This document shows, piece by piece, positions 17,175 to 25,644 of a DNA stretch of 64,000 nt. A model generated the notes under the pieces. The model was not told the origin of the DNA. It saw only the letters and a program-made list of their open reading frames with translations, and did no database searches. This stretch comes from Salinibacterium xinjiangense (GTDB lineage Bacteria; Actinomycetota; Actinomycetes; Actinomycetales; Microbacteriaceae), in contig NZ_BMLC01000001.1 of the NCBI RefSeq assembly GCF_014645015.1, forward strand, positions 1,254,585-1,318,584, written 5' to 3'. The position numbers and the translations under genes are program-made. The number at the start of each line of letters is the position of its first letter. Position 1 is the first letter of the stretch.

Positions 17175-17537
17175 ATGGTCGCGAAACCGGACGTACAGGT
17201 TCGCCGCGTGTATGACGAAGTTGAGGACCAGGACGGATTGCGGGTCCTGGTGGATCGCATCTGGCCACGCGGCATGACAAAGGTCAAAGCGGCCTTGGAC
17301 GAGTGGTGCAAGGACGTTGCCCCATCGACGGAGTTGCGGAAGTGGTACAGCCACGACCCGGCCAAGTTCGAGGAGTTCACCCGGCGCTACCACGTCGAGC
17401 TGGAACAAGAGAAGCGGGGCAAGGCGCTGCAACATTTGCGGGATTTGGCCGCAGATCACCGCCTGACCCTGCTGACTGGGACTAAAGAGCCTGACATCAG
17501 CGAGGCCAAAGTCCTCGCCGACATCCTGACCGGGTAG
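17175..17537 (+). CDS. DUF488 family protein (YeaO-like)
   Basis: A 120-residue cytoplasmic protein. The family signature is plain: RVLVDRIWPRGMTKVKAALDEW near residues 22-43, followed by LRKWYSHDPAKFEEFTRRYHVEL and a C-terminal LTLLTGTKEPDISEA. The family has no established function, though some members are linked to metal or stress islands. It follows the DNA glycosylase by 36 bp on the same strand with GGAGG/AAGG before the ATG, so the two may be co-transcribed passengers. Confidence 0.88.
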   Translation: MVAKPDVQVRRVYDEVEDQDGLRVLVDRIWPRGMTKVKAALDEWCKDVAPSTELRKWYSHDPAKFEEFTRRYHVELEQEKRGKALQHLRDLAADHRLTLLTGTKEPDISEAKVLADILTG

Positions 17538-17741
17538 CAGGCGTACATCGTATTCAGGTCATGGCGCAATCAATTTGCAGGGAGACGCTGAGGGATCACA
17601 GCGATAATGACCATTGCGGTACCGGGGCTCGAATAACCCGGGCGAGGCGCAAGACAGGGTCTCCGAAGGCCGCCGGAATCCTCGACGAATCGTAGTGGGG
17701 TGGACGGACCAGCTGGGTTGGGGGCCGCGACCGGCCTCGGC

Positions 17742-18131
17742 GATCGGTGAAGCTCAGCTGCGCAGGGTGCCCGTCCACGCGGTCATGACCTGGCAGGAAC
17801 CGCGATTCTATGGAGCCGCGGGGATTGGGCTTTAAGAACCTGCTCGCATCACTGGAGGTCTTCTCCGTTCTCGGCGGTCCACACGAGGTACTGGATGCCG
17901 ATGGCTCCAGTGAAACGCGGCGCCCGTTTTCCCATGCTGCGCAGATATAGCTGGTACCCGTCGGAGCTGACCAGAAACGTGGCTTCGTCGCTGCGGATAA
18001 GTGGCCTCTCGCCCAAGGAGATCCTGATAGAAAACCACCGACCGGTCCAGGTCGGCCACGAACATCAACGCGGACGCCAGCATCAGGCGTGGTTGCCGGG
18101 CGGGTTTGTCGGTCGTATCGTTGGCGTCCAT
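17742..18131 (-). pseudogene. VOC (glyoxalase/bleomycin-resistance) family relic
   Basis: The minus strand begins at ATG 18131 and reads LMFVADLDRSVVFYQDLLG, the first strand of a VOC module. It then shifts frame to IRSDEATFLVSSDGYQLYLR and GAIGIQYLVWTAENGEDLQ, meets a TGA, and resumes in another frame with DGHPAQLSFTDR, the usual C-terminus. At least two frame changes and one stop make it non-functional. Between 17538 and 17741 nothing else is recognisable. Confidence 0.7.
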
Positions 18132-18560
18132 TCGCGGACCTCCGTAAGTTTTCGTGCCGCAGCGACGATGTGCCGCGCGAAGATGCCTGCGGCGTCCAAA
18201 GGCTCGGCGGGCTGCCCCGACATGGGGAGGCCGTTGACGCCCAGCAGCGTGACGTGAAGTTCGTCCAGCTCCGCGTCCGCCAAGGCCTCCATCACCTCAC
18301 CGCTGATTCCGCCCTGCGGGTAGTGGTCCTGCACCACAACCAAACGGCCCTCGGTGGCCCGACAGGTCTCGATCAGCATGGCGCGCTCGAGCGGTTTGAC
18401 CGAGTACAGGTCGATGACCCTCGCGGCAATGCCGACTTCGGCCAACTGCTCCGCGGCGGCCAGACATTCGTGGAGCGGCACCCCGGCCCCGATCAACGCC
18501 ACGGCATCGTTTTCCCCGGGCCGGTGGATCTTGCACCCGGCGATGGGAGCCCGGCCCAGC
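18083..18560 (-). pseudogene. Transketolase C-terminal domain fragment
   Basis: The frame IHRPGENDAVALIGAGVPLHE, then AARVIDLYSVKPLERAML, VVVQDHYPQGGISGEVMEALAD and LLGVNGLPMSGQPAEPLDAAGIF matches domain III of transketolase. Everything upstream (thiamine-diphosphate domains) is missing and no start with a ribosome site exists. The end overlaps the VOC relic by about 48 bp. The fragment is open for 140 codons, so it may be a recent truncation. Confidence 0.7.
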
Positions 18561-18735
18561 GATGGTCGACCGTGGTACCGGGGTGGTCTGGCGTTGTCAG
18601 TGTCATCAGCATTCCTTCGTGGTCGGTGTACGTGCAGGTTGGGGCACGTGAGTGACGGTCGGTGAGTATTGCCGTATGTGACTCCCCGCGTCGCTATCTG
18701 TCATGCTCCGCTCGACGGTGGCAGAGAATTGGGGG

Positions 18736-20142
18736 ATGACCGCTGCCAGCCCCGCCCGCCAGATCCGTTTCAACGCCTTCGACATGAACTGCGTTGCACA
18801 CCAGTCATCCGGAATGTGGCGTCACCCGGACGACCAGGCCTGGCGTTATAAAGACCTGTCGTACTGGACCGACCTTGCGAAGCTGCTTGAGAGCGGCACT
18901 TTTGATGGCATTTTCATCGCCGACGTCCTCGGAACGTACGACGTCTACGGCGGCAGCAATGAGGCAGCTATCCGCCATGGCGCCCAGGTTCCCGTCAACG
19001 ATCCGGTGCTTCTCGTATCGGCGATGGCTGCGGCGACGACACATCTTGGTTTCGGTATCACCGCGGGCACCGCCTACGAGCATCCGTATCCATTCGCCCG
19101 TCGCATGTCGACACTGGACCACCTCACCAACGGCCGCGTCGGCTGGAATGTGGTGACCGGCTATTTGCCGAGCGCTGCGCGCAATATGGGGCACGAAGAC
19201 CAGCTTGAGCATGACGACCGCTACGACATGGCTGACGAGTATCTCGAGGTCTTGTACAAACTGTGGGAGGGGTCGTGGGAGGACGACGCCGTGATCAGGG
19301 ATCGTGAGACCGGGGTGTTCACTGATCCGAAGAAGGTGCATGAGATCGGCCATGCCGGCAAGCACTACACGGTTCCGGGCATCCACCTGTCAGAGCCGTC
19401 GAGCCAGCGCACACCCGTGATCTACCAGGCCGGGGCATCCACTCGGGGAATCGACTTCGCCGCTGGCAATGCCGAAGCGATCTTTGTCGCGGCGCCGACG
19501 AAAAAGGTGCTGGCGGGCACCGTTGGAAAGATTCGTGATGCGCTCGAGGCCGCGGGTCGCGATCGGTACTCGGCCAAGATTTACACGCTGCTGACGATCA
19601 TCACTGATGAGACACCCGAGAAAGCCCAGGCCAAACACCGCGACTTCCTTCAATATGCCAGCGATGAGGGTGCGCTCGTTTTCATGTCAGGGTGGATGGG
19701 CATCGACCTTTCGCAATACGATCTCGATGAGCCGGTCGGCAACGTGAAGAGCAACGCGATCCAGTCAGTGATCTCGAACTACGTCGAGTCGGCGGAGAAC
19801 GGTCAGGAATTTACGGTCCGCGATATCGGCAGGCTCGGCGCGATAGGCGGCCTGGGGCCGATGATCGTCGGGTCGGGCGAAGAGATCGCAGACCAGCTTC
19901 AGGAGTGGGTCGCCGAGACCGACGTGGACGGCTTCAACCTCGCCTATGCCATTACTCCGGGTACGTTCGAAGACATCGTTGACCACGTGATTCCTGTGTT
20001 GCGCGCCCGCGGCGCCTACCCCGATGCCTACGTAGACGGCACACTGCGGCAGAAACTGCACGGCCGTGGCGACCGGCTTCCGGCGGAGCACAAGGGCGCC
20101 ACGTTCCGGCTGGGGGGCAGCGGTTCGACCGCACCGCGCTAA
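18736..20142 (+). CDS. LLM-class flavin-dependent monooxygenase (NtaA/SnaA/DszA type)
   Basis: A 468-residue, FMN-dependent, two-component monooxygenase. Blocks such as FNAFDMNCVAHQSSGMW, LLESGTFDGIFIADVLGTYD, STLDHLTNGRVGWNVVTGYL and DDRYDMADEYLEVLYKLWEGSW match the nitrilotriacetate / dibenzothiophene-sulfone monooxygenase group. ATG 18736, right after GGGGG, is preferred over an ATG at 18703 that adds 11 non-homologous residues. It needs a partner flavin reductase, none of which is nearby. It is clearly paralogous to the gene at 48412-49794. It sits intact inside the otherwise decayed island. Confidence 0.88.
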   Translation: MTAASPARQIRFNAFDMNCVAHQSSGMWRHPDDQAWRYKDLSYWTDLAKLLESGTFDGIFIADVLGTYDVYGGSNEAAIRHGAQVPVNDPVLLVSAMAAATTHLGFGITAGTAYEHPYPFARRMSTLDHLTNGRVGWNVVTGYLPSAARNMGHEDQLEHDDRYDMADEYLEVLYKLWEGSWEDDAVIRDRETGVFTDPKKVHEIGHAGKHYTVPGIHLSEPSSQRTPVIYQAGASTRGIDFAAGNAEAIFVAAPTKKVLAGTVGKIRDALEAAGRDRYSAKIYTLLTIITDETPEKAQAKHRDFLQYASDEGALVFMSGWMGIDLSQYDLDEPVGNVKSNAIQSVISNYVESAENGQEFTVRDIGRLGAIGGLGPMIVGSGEEIADQLQEWVAETDVDGFNLAYAITPGTFEDIVDHVIPVLRARGAYPDAYVDGTLRQKLHGRGDRLPAEHKGATFRLGGSGSTAPR

Positions 20143-20158
20143 TCGGCCCGTGAGGATG

Positions 20159-20376
20159 TGTGGCACCCGCAGGTGACGGCGCTGAAAACAGCGTGGACGA
20201 TCGCGAACGAGGCGTTCGAGGCATCCGGCGAGCCAGGGTCGGAGGAGTAGGGGCGTCAGATCAGGAATTCGGCGGAAGACCCGTACCTCGAGAATGCCGC
20301 CGACGATGAAGTCGATGAAGCTCAGGCCTACACGCTGAACATCGTCGGCACTGAAGACGCCCGCCCGCGCATGTAA
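20159..20376 (+). other. Unidentified coding remnant between the monooxygenase and integrase relics
   Basis: One plus-strand frame gives HPQVTALKTAWTIANEAFEA, a stop at 20248-20250, then in the same frame AEDPYLENAADDEVDEAQAY and TLNIVGTEDARPRM before a TAA at 20374. The codon pattern is protein-like and acidic, but I do not recognise the family. It may be the tail of a lost island gene with one nonsense mutation. Confidence 0.35.
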
Positions 20377-20744
20377 AGGCAAGGGTCGAGATGGGCTGAT
20401 CTTTGGCGATGGGGTGTCTCACCTCAAGGGCTCGCAGAGCGTCACCGGCTGGTTCGTTGCGGCGCTGACGCGATCGCAGGCGCTGGATAGCTCCTTCCCC
20501 ACGATCACCCCTCACGACCTCAGGCACACTGCTGCGAGTCTTGCGATTTCCGCAGGGGACGAACCCCAAAGCCGTGCAGGAGATGCTCGGTCACGCCTCC
20601 GCGGCGATGACGCTCGACACCTATGCGGACCTTTTCGAGGACGACCTGGACAACGTCTCAGAGCGCCTCGATGCAGCCCGGTCTCAGACAGTTGTGGGGT
20701 TTTCCTGGGGTCTCGAAGGTTTGGACAAGCAAAAAGCCCCGTAA
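20363..20744 (+). pseudogene. Tyrosine integrase 3'-end fragment C (frameshifted), beside tRNA-Ser
   Basis: The reading RACKGKGRDGLIFGDGVSHL, FVAALTRSQALDSSFPTI and TPHDLRHTAASLAISAG is followed by a one-base insertion in GGGGACGAACCCC near 20556-20569. The next frame gives NPKAVQEMLGHASAAMTLDT, then YADLFEDDLDNVSERLDAAR and a stop at 20744. The catalytic Arg, His and Tyr blocks are all recognisable. The N-terminal half is missing. It ends 24 bp from the 3' end of tRNA-Ser, the usual place for an integrase whose element used that tRNA as its attachment site. Confidence 0.8.
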
Positions 20745-20766
20745 TCACTGAGATTTCGGGGCTTTT
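20733..20766 (-). terminator. Terminator hairpin downstream of tRNA-Ser
   Basis: AAAAGCCC at 20733-20740 pairs with GGGCTTTT at 20759-20766. Reading on the minus strand it begins 3 bp past the CCA end of tRNA-Ser and finishes in a T-rich run, as a Rho-independent terminator should. It could also stop transcription coming from the integrase relic on the plus strand. Confidence 0.65.
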
Positions 20767-20768
20767 AC

Positions 20769-20858
20769 TGGCGGAACCGGTGGGATTTGAACCCACGGTG
20801 GACTTTCACCCACACAACTTTTCGAGAGTTGCACCTTCGGCCGCTCGGACACGGTTCC
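20769..20858 (-). tRNA. tRNA-Ser(CGA)
   Basis: A class II tRNA with a long variable arm, 87 nt plus an encoded CCA (20769-20771). The acceptor stem GGAACCG pairs perfectly with CGGTTCC. The anticodon arm CAACT-CTCGAAA-AGTTG gives anticodon CGA, and the T-loop GGTTCAAATCC is normal. It decodes UCG serine codons. The 3' end points towards the island with three integrase relics, consistent with use as an attachment site. Confidence 0.95.
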
Positions 20859-20901
20859 GGGGTCGAGTTTAGTACACGCTCGGGCCACGTACGCTCGCAG
20901 G

Positions 20902-21627
20902 GTGAGGATAGCGATCAGTGCGATAGCGGTGGCCACTGTCGGCGGCGGGATCTGGGCGTGGGCGCGCTGGCTGAAGCGCCGCCAGGACGAGTGGCGCATC
21001 CGGTTGGCAAACAACATTCCGGTGAATTCGAAATTCTGGCGTGAGCGCAACAAAGGGGTCGGCGACCTGCTGTACGTCGCCATCGGTGACTCGGCCGCGC
21101 AGGGTATCGGCGCCAGCAGGCCCGACCACAGCTACGTCGGGGTGCTGGCAAAGAACATCCGGGGTCGTACCAATCGCACCCTGCGTGTCGCGAACCTCGG
21201 GATCTCGGGTGCCACGCTGGGGCTCGCCATCGAGTCAGCGCTGCCGAAGCTGGCGAAGCTCGACCCCGACATCGTGACGGTCTGCATCGGCGCGAACGAC
21301 ATCGCCAACTTCGACGCGCAGCGGTTCGAGCGCGAGATCGCCGTGATCTTCGATGCGGTGCCGCCGCATGCGATCGTTGCCGACCTGCCGAGCTTCTACT
21401 TCCTTCCTGGACAGAAGAATGCGCGCATCGCGAACCGGATACTGCGAGCCGCCGCCGCGGAGCGCGGACTCACTGTCGTCGACCTGCACACCCTCACCCA
21501 CCGGCAGGGGCTCTGGGGCATCACCACCCAGTTCGCGGGCGACCTGTTCCACCCCAACGATCGCGGATATCGGATCTGGGCTGCAGCCCTCGAGCCGGCC
21601 GTGGCCCGACGACTGGCCGAGCTGTGA
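20902..21627 (+). CDS. SGNH/GDSL-type hydrolase
   Basis: A 241-residue esterase/lipase-like enzyme. There is an N-terminal hydrophobic segment (ISAIAVATVGGGIWAWA), which could anchor or export it. Catalytic blocks are intact: GDSAAQGIGA (block I Ser) near residue 58, the block II Gly, GANDIANF (block III) near 134, and DLFHPNDRGY (Asp-His, block V) near 215. The start is GTG 20902. It overlaps the next gene by 4 bp (GTGA). The substrate is unknown; acyl esters of lipids or glycans are typical. Confidence 0.85.
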   Translation: MRIAISAIAVATVGGGIWAWARWLKRRQDEWRIRLANNIPVNSKFWRERNKGVGDLLYVAIGDSAAQGIGASRPDHSYVGVLAKNIRGRTNRTLRVANLGISGATLGLAIESALPKLAKLDPDIVTVCIGANDIANFDAQRFEREIAVIFDAVPPHAIVADLPSFYFLPGQKNARIANRILRAAAAERGLTVVDLHTLTHRQGLWGITTQFAGDLFHPNDRGYRIWAAALEPAVARRLAEL

Positions 21628-21986
21628 CCGAGATCGTGGGGTATACGGGCATCTACAACGCCGACGGCGGCATCATCGGCGAGGTGCGCTACGTGATCGG
21701 CCACCTCCTCGGCACCGCCGAATGCGCGCTCTGCGACATTACCCACTCCCCCGTCAGGCGCAAGCCGCAATGGGACATGATGGTGGCCCGCCTCGCTGTG
21801 CCGGTGATTGTGCTGCACCGCAACGAACTCGACGCCGACCTGCTGGCCGCCGCCGCATCGACACCGCTTCCCGCAGTATTCGCACACCATGCCGATGGCA
21901 CCATCACCGTCGCCCTCAGTGCGCAACAACTCGCTGGCATCGGCGGATCGGTCACCGGATTCGAGAACGCCATCCTCGGCCGCTGA
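21624..21986 (+). CDS. Conserved-looking hypothetical protein with a CxxC motif
   Basis: A protein of 120 residues starting at GTG 21624 inside the stop of the SGNH hydrolase gene. It begins IVGYTGIYNADGGIIGEVRYVIGH, then has CALCDITHSP near residue 35, where a Cys-x-x-Cys and a His could bind a metal or undergo redox exchange. No membrane segment or signal peptide is visible. I do not recognise the family. Translational coupling suggests a role with the hydrolase. The 3' end overlaps the convergent membrane protein gene by 35 bp. Confidence 0.7.
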   Translation: MTEIVGYTGIYNADGGIIGEVRYVIGHLLGTAECALCDITHSPVRRKPQWDMMVARLAVPVIVLHRNELDADLLAAAASTPLPAVFAHHADGTITVALSAQQLAGIGGSVTGFENAILGR

Positions 21987-22257
21987 CGGGCTTACCGCGC
22001 CACAGGACCGCCAGCAGGAAGAGTGACGCAAACACCAGCACCCCGCCTGCGATGATCAGGATCGGGCCCGCCCCGGGCTCGAAGAGGTCATACGAAACGA
22101 GCTGCCCGTCTGCATCCTTGAAGACGGTTCGGCCCGAGGTGCTGCTGATGGCCAGCGGATGCCCGAGGTAGTCGTTCACGGTGAACACCAGCACCGCGCA
22201 TCCGACCAGCACCGCAGCTATGCCTGCACCAAGCATCGCCAGGGGCGCGCGCCTCAT
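21952..22257 (-). CDS. Small membrane protein of unknown function
   Basis: A protein of 101 residues with two hydrophobic segments (LAMLGAGIAAVLVGCAVLVF near the start and ILIIAGGVLVFASLFLLAVL near residue 65) and a 40-residue loop between them containing DYLGHPLAISSTSGRTVF. The open frame extends upstream, but ATG 22257 lies in an ATGA overlap with the preceding membrane protein gene and is the natural start. The two form an operon; no family was recognised. Confidence 0.65.
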   Translation of the reverse strand: MRRAPLAMLGAGIAAVLVGCAVLVFTVNDYLGHPLAISSTSGRTVFKDADGQLVSYDLFEPGAGPILIIAGGVLVFASLFLLAVLWRGKPVSGRGWRSRIR

Positions 22258-22718
22258 TCCGCGGCGCGCCAGCGCACGGCGTGCAGGAACACGACACCGA
22301 CGAGAGCGGCGAGGCCGGTGAGCACCATCCACGGGCCTACCGACTGCATCACGCTCGGCGCAACGTAGCTCGCGAAGCCGCTGGGACCGCTGGCGTACGA
22401 TCCGCTGAATAACAGCGTCTGCGACCACGCCTGCCCGATCACCCCGCCGAGAACGAACACCGGGGCGATCACCCACAGCACCCTGATCCAGGGATTCCCC
22501 TGAAGCGAGACCGGGAGAGGTTCGGGATGCGCCTGCGCCTGCGCCACCGCCGCGTCTCGCGACTCGAGCGGCTCCAGCGGCGCCGGCCCGACCGGCCCTG
22601 CCCCCAACCCGAGCGCTTCGATGCCGCGATACGGCTGCGGCGCGCCGGAACCGTCATCCTTGTATCCGCGCTGGAATGCCGGATCGAACCGGGGGTCGAA
22701 ATTGCGCGTATCACTCAC
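22254..22718 (-). CDS. Membrane protein of unknown function
   Basis: A protein of 154 residues. The N-terminal 75 residues are soluble, acidic then Pro/Ala-rich (FDPRFDPAFQRGYKDDGSG at residues 6-24). Then come two strong membrane segments, VLWVIAPVFVLGGVIGQAW near 82 and MVLTGLAALVGVVFLHAVRW near 130. The pattern resembles small actinobacterial membrane proteins annotated only as hypothetical. It diverges from radA with 64 bp between them. Confidence 0.7.
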   Translation of the reverse strand: MSDTRNFDPRFDPAFQRGYKDDGSGAPQPYRGIEALGLGAGPVGPAPLEPLESRDAAVAQAQAHPEPLPVSLQGNPWIRVLWVIAPVFVLGGVIGQAWSQTLLFSGSYASGPSGFASYVAPSVMQSVGPWMVLTGLAALVGVVFLHAVRWRAAE

Positions 22719-22782
22719 ACGGTAACCCTATCTCCGCGTTCGCCGCCCCTCCAGTGTCGCCCGCGCGATCTAGGCTTGCGGC

Positions 22783-24129
22783 ATGGCCAGAGTCACCACC
22801 AACTTCCGCTGCACAGAGTGCAGTTGGCAGAGCATCAAGTGGGTGGGTCGCTGCGGCGAGTGCCAACAGTGGGGCACTGTTCAGGATTCCGCGCAGCCCG
22901 CCGCGCGGGTCAGCGCCGTGAGCGTGCCCGAGGGCCGCGCTGCCCGCGCGATCACCGACATCGGCGCCGAATCCGTGGCGCACTGGCCCAGCGGCATCGC
23001 GGAGTTCGACAGGGTGCTCGGCGGCGGTGTCGTGCCGGGCGCTGCGATCCTGCTGAGCGGCGAGCCGGGGGTCGGCAAGTCGACGCTGCTGCTGGAGGTG
23101 GCCTCCCGGGCCGCGGCCTCCGGCCAGCGCGTGCTCTACGTCAGCGCCGAGGAATCCGTCAGCCAGGTGCGGCTCCGGGCCGAACGTACGCGGGCGCTGC
23201 AGCCGTCGCTCTTCCTCGCGGCAGAGACAGATCTCGCCACGATCCTCGGCCAGATCGACCAGGTGCAGCCACAACTCGTGATCGTCGACAGCGTGCAGAC
23301 CGTGTCATCGGGGCTGACCGACGGGCTCGCCGGCGGTCCGTCACAGGTACGGGAGGTGGCATCCACCCTCATCCGCATCAGCAAAGACCGCAACCTGCCG
23401 GTGCTGCTCGTCGGCCACGTAACCAAAGACGGCAGCATCGCGGGGCCTCGCCTGCTCGAACACCTTGTGGATGTCGTGCTGCAGTTCGAGGGCGACCGCC
23501 AGACCAGCCTGCGCTTCGTGCGGGCCCACAAGAACCGCTTCGGCCCGACCGATGAGGTGGGTTGTTTCGAGATGACCGGCGACGGCATCGCCGAGGTCGC
23601 CGACCCGAGCGGGCTGTTCCTGTCCCGAGCGCGCACACCCACCAGTGGGACATGCGTCACCATCGCGGTCGAAGGCCGACGCGCGTTGCCCGTCGAAGTT
23701 CAGGCCCTAATCGTCAAAACGCAGGCGCCCCAGCCGCGGCGGGTCGTCAACGGGGTGGATTCGTCGAGGGTCGCCATGCTGCTCGCGGTGCTCGAGCGGC
23801 GCGCAGGGCTGCCGCTCTCGAGCTTCGACGTGTACGTCTCCACCGTGGGCGGCATCCGGGTCACAGAGCCCGGCGCAGACCTGGCCATCGCCCTCGCGAT
23901 CGCCAGTGCCTACAAAGACAAGGCCTTCCCGGTCACCCAGGCCGTGATCGGCGAGATCAGCCTGGCCGGCGAGATCAGGCCGGCGTCCCAAGCGAAGCAG
24001 CGCGTCACCGAGGCGAGGAGGCTCGGTTTTTCCACCGTGATCGACTCAGACGCAATGCACCTTCGGGAGGCGATCCGCCTCGCGTTTGCGAGTTCCACGG
24101 CTGAGCGGGTTGACATTCCCGACTTTTAG
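22783..24129 (+). CDS. radA: DNA repair protein RadA (Sms)
   Basis: A branch-migration ATPase for recombination intermediates, 448 residues as expected. The N-terminal zinc finger has two Cys-x2-Cys pairs (CTECSWQSIKWVGRCGEC). Walker A is GEPGVGKST near residue 93, the RadA-specific KNRFG motif lies near 250, and a Lon-protease-like C-terminal domain (STVGGIRVTEPGADLAIALA) follows. No LexA box is apparent upstream. It is a single gene after a divergent membrane pair. Confidence 0.97.
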   Translation: MARVTTNFRCTECSWQSIKWVGRCGECQQWGTVQDSAQPAARVSAVSVPEGRAARAITDIGAESVAHWPSGIAEFDRVLGGGVVPGAAILLSGEPGVGKSTLLLEVASRAAASGQRVLYVSAEESVSQVRLRAERTRALQPSLFLAAETDLATILGQIDQVQPQLVIVDSVQTVSSGLTDGLAGGPSQVREVASTLIRISKDRNLPVLLVGHVTKDGSIAGPRLLEHLVDVVLQFEGDRQTSLRFVRAHKNRFGPTDEVGCFEMTGDGIAEVADPSGLFLSRARTPTSGTCVTIAVEGRRALPVEVQALIVKTQAPQPRRVVNGVDSSRVAMLLAVLERRAGLPLSSFDVYVSTVGGIRVTEPGADLAIALAIASAYKDKAFPVTQAVIGEISLAGEIRPASQAKQRVTEARRLGFSTVIDSDAMHLREAIRLAFASSTAERVDIPDF

Positions 24130-24147
24130 GTGCCGCGGGTACTCGGG

Positions 24148-24285
24148 TCAGCTGTAATTTTTGAGGCGGTCTTCCTCATCCTGGGGAAGGTCGGCGTCTT
24201 CCAGCTCTTTGGCGTCAGCGATATCCTTCGAATGCTCTTCGGCGCTGTGGATGCGGTTGTCGCCCGTTGGCGTGATGTTTGTCAT
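24148..24285 (-). CDS. Small acidic hypothetical protein
   Basis: The ATG at 24285 has GGAG 3 bp upstream and gives 45 residues, very rich in Asp and Glu (AEEHSKDIADAKELEDADL at residues 12-30). The open frame can be extended to 24330. It is predicted to be soluble and highly charged. It lies convergent to radA with 18 bp between stops. No family was recognised; its real status rests on the ribosome site and composition. Confidence 0.45.
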   Translation of the reverse strand: MTNITPTGDNRIHSAEEHSKDIADAKELEDADLPQDEEDRLKNYS

Positions 24286-24377
24286 AGCTCCAGCACACTC
24301 GTATCGAGTGTTTCCGTATAGGGCTGTCATTCCGCCCGGATTCGTGGCAGGGCTCGTCGGCGTGGTGGCCGGGCTGG

Positions 24378-25565
24378 CTAGTCTGCCAGCGTCCAGGAGC
24401 CCCAGTCCTTCACGCGCCAGGCGATCCAGCCATTTTCACGCTCGAGTGCGATGGAGACGGAGTCCGTCTCCCCGCTGGCCTTGGTCGCGATACAGGCGAA
24501 CGTGTCGCCGATGACGAGCGGCGGTGTCGGGCAGGCCAGCGTGATGTCGCCGCCGATCGACAGCGCGGTCGCCTGGGCAGACTGCGCGGCTTCGGCAGCG
24601 AAGATGCCCGGCAGCGCCGCGATGAGGATTCCGGGCACCACGAGAATGCCGACCAGCACCGACAGCCCGGCCTGCGTGAAGATCACGAGCGGAACGAACC
24701 CCTTGCCCGACTGGCGGTAGGTGCGAATCGCCCTGACGACCAGGTAGGCCGGAGCCGTGAGAATTGCCCAGAAGCCACTGGCGGGTTTCGCATGCCCTCG
24801 AACCTCGAGCACAAGCCGGTCATACGATGCCAGCCCGATCACGATGAAATACGGCAGCACAATGGTGACGATGATCAGCGGCCAGTTGCTTCCGAGCTCG
24901 AGCACGGTCACGAAGATGACGAGGGCTGCAAGCTGAAAAAGTGGCACCAGGGCAATCGCCCACACCGCAACGGTGTAGGTCTTCACCTTTTTGATGGCGC
25001 GCGCTGGTGCTGCCTCTTCGGCAACGGGAAGGTCCTCCGCGAGCGCGGAGAGAAATGACTCCATCGGCAGGGCGTTCGTGTGTGAGCTGGCGCGCCGGGG
25101 GCCGGGGGTGGCCTCATCGAGTGTGTCGGTGAGTGGCGGCTCGAGCTCACGCAGGGTCATCGCGAGCAGCGGCTGGGCGCTCAGTTCGTGGTGCTCCTCA
25201 TCGATGTCCAGACCGAGCTCGATATCGGCATCCGGAGTCGACTCTGTGGCTGCTTCGATCTGCATGTCCGAGGCCTGCAGCAGGTCACCGTTCTCACGAC
25301 GTTCGCGGGCACGCTGTTCGCGCCGAGAGAGAAACTCCTCCTCGTGCGCCGGGGTACGCCGTTCTTCGTCTTCGTCTTCGTCAGCGAACCCGAGGATGGT
25401 CGTGGGATGCACCACGATCGGGGCCCTGGCCTCCGAGGTGTGTTCGGTCCAGGCCTGGGAATCCCACCAGCGAAGCTGTGGAAGACCGAGCGGGTCGGGA
25501 TACCAACCCGCCGCCACACCGAAATTGTCGTCCACAAGATCAGAGTAACGGCAGAGCGAGTTCAT
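24378..25565 (-). CDS. DUF2510-domain membrane protein
   Basis: A protein of 395 residues. The DUF2510 motif AGWYPDPLGLPQLRWWDSQAW lies near residues 19-39, a domain typical of actinobacterial surface or secretion-linked proteins. Then follows a long acidic, charged linker (to about 190), then four hydrophobic segments between about 195 and 330, and a C-terminal extracellular-type domain of about 65 residues with a Cys pair (ITLACPTPPLVIGDTFACIA) resembling DUF4333. ATG 25565 is used; GTG 25535 would give a more typical short lead before the domain. Function is unknown. Confidence 0.75.
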   Translation of the reverse strand: MNSLCRYSDLVDDNFGVAAGWYPDPLGLPQLRWWDSQAWTEHTSEARAPIVVHPTTILGFADEDEDEERRTPAHEEEFLSRREQRARERRENGDLLQASDMQIEAATESTPDADIELGLDIDEEHHELSAQPLLAMTLRELEPPLTDTLDEATPGPRRASSHTNALPMESFLSALAEDLPVAEEAAPARAIKKVKTYTVAVWAIALVPLFQLAALVIFVTVLELGSNWPLIIVTIVLPYFIVIGLASYDRLVLEVRGHAKPASGFWAILTAPAYLVVRAIRTYRQSGKGFVPLVIFTQAGLSVLVGILVVPGILIAALPGIFAAEAAQSAQATALSIGGDITLACPTPPLVIGDTFACIATKASGETDSVSIALERENGWIAWRVKDWGSWTLAD

Positions 25566-25644
25566 AGAAAGCCTGTTCTACCCGCGGCCCACGCCCAAAA
25601 AGGGGGACAATTCGGCCATTATTTCCGGAGCAAAACTCAGTGCG

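Noticed and set aside
17614-17835. A 73-codon plus-strand frame
   Set aside because: Lies opposite the end of the VOC relic; no recognisable domain.
20563-20569. Programmed -1 frameshift in the integrase copy by tRNA-Ser
   Set aside because: There is no slippery heptamer or downstream structure; the N-terminal half of the gene is also gone, so a simple one-base insertion in a dead gene is the better reading.
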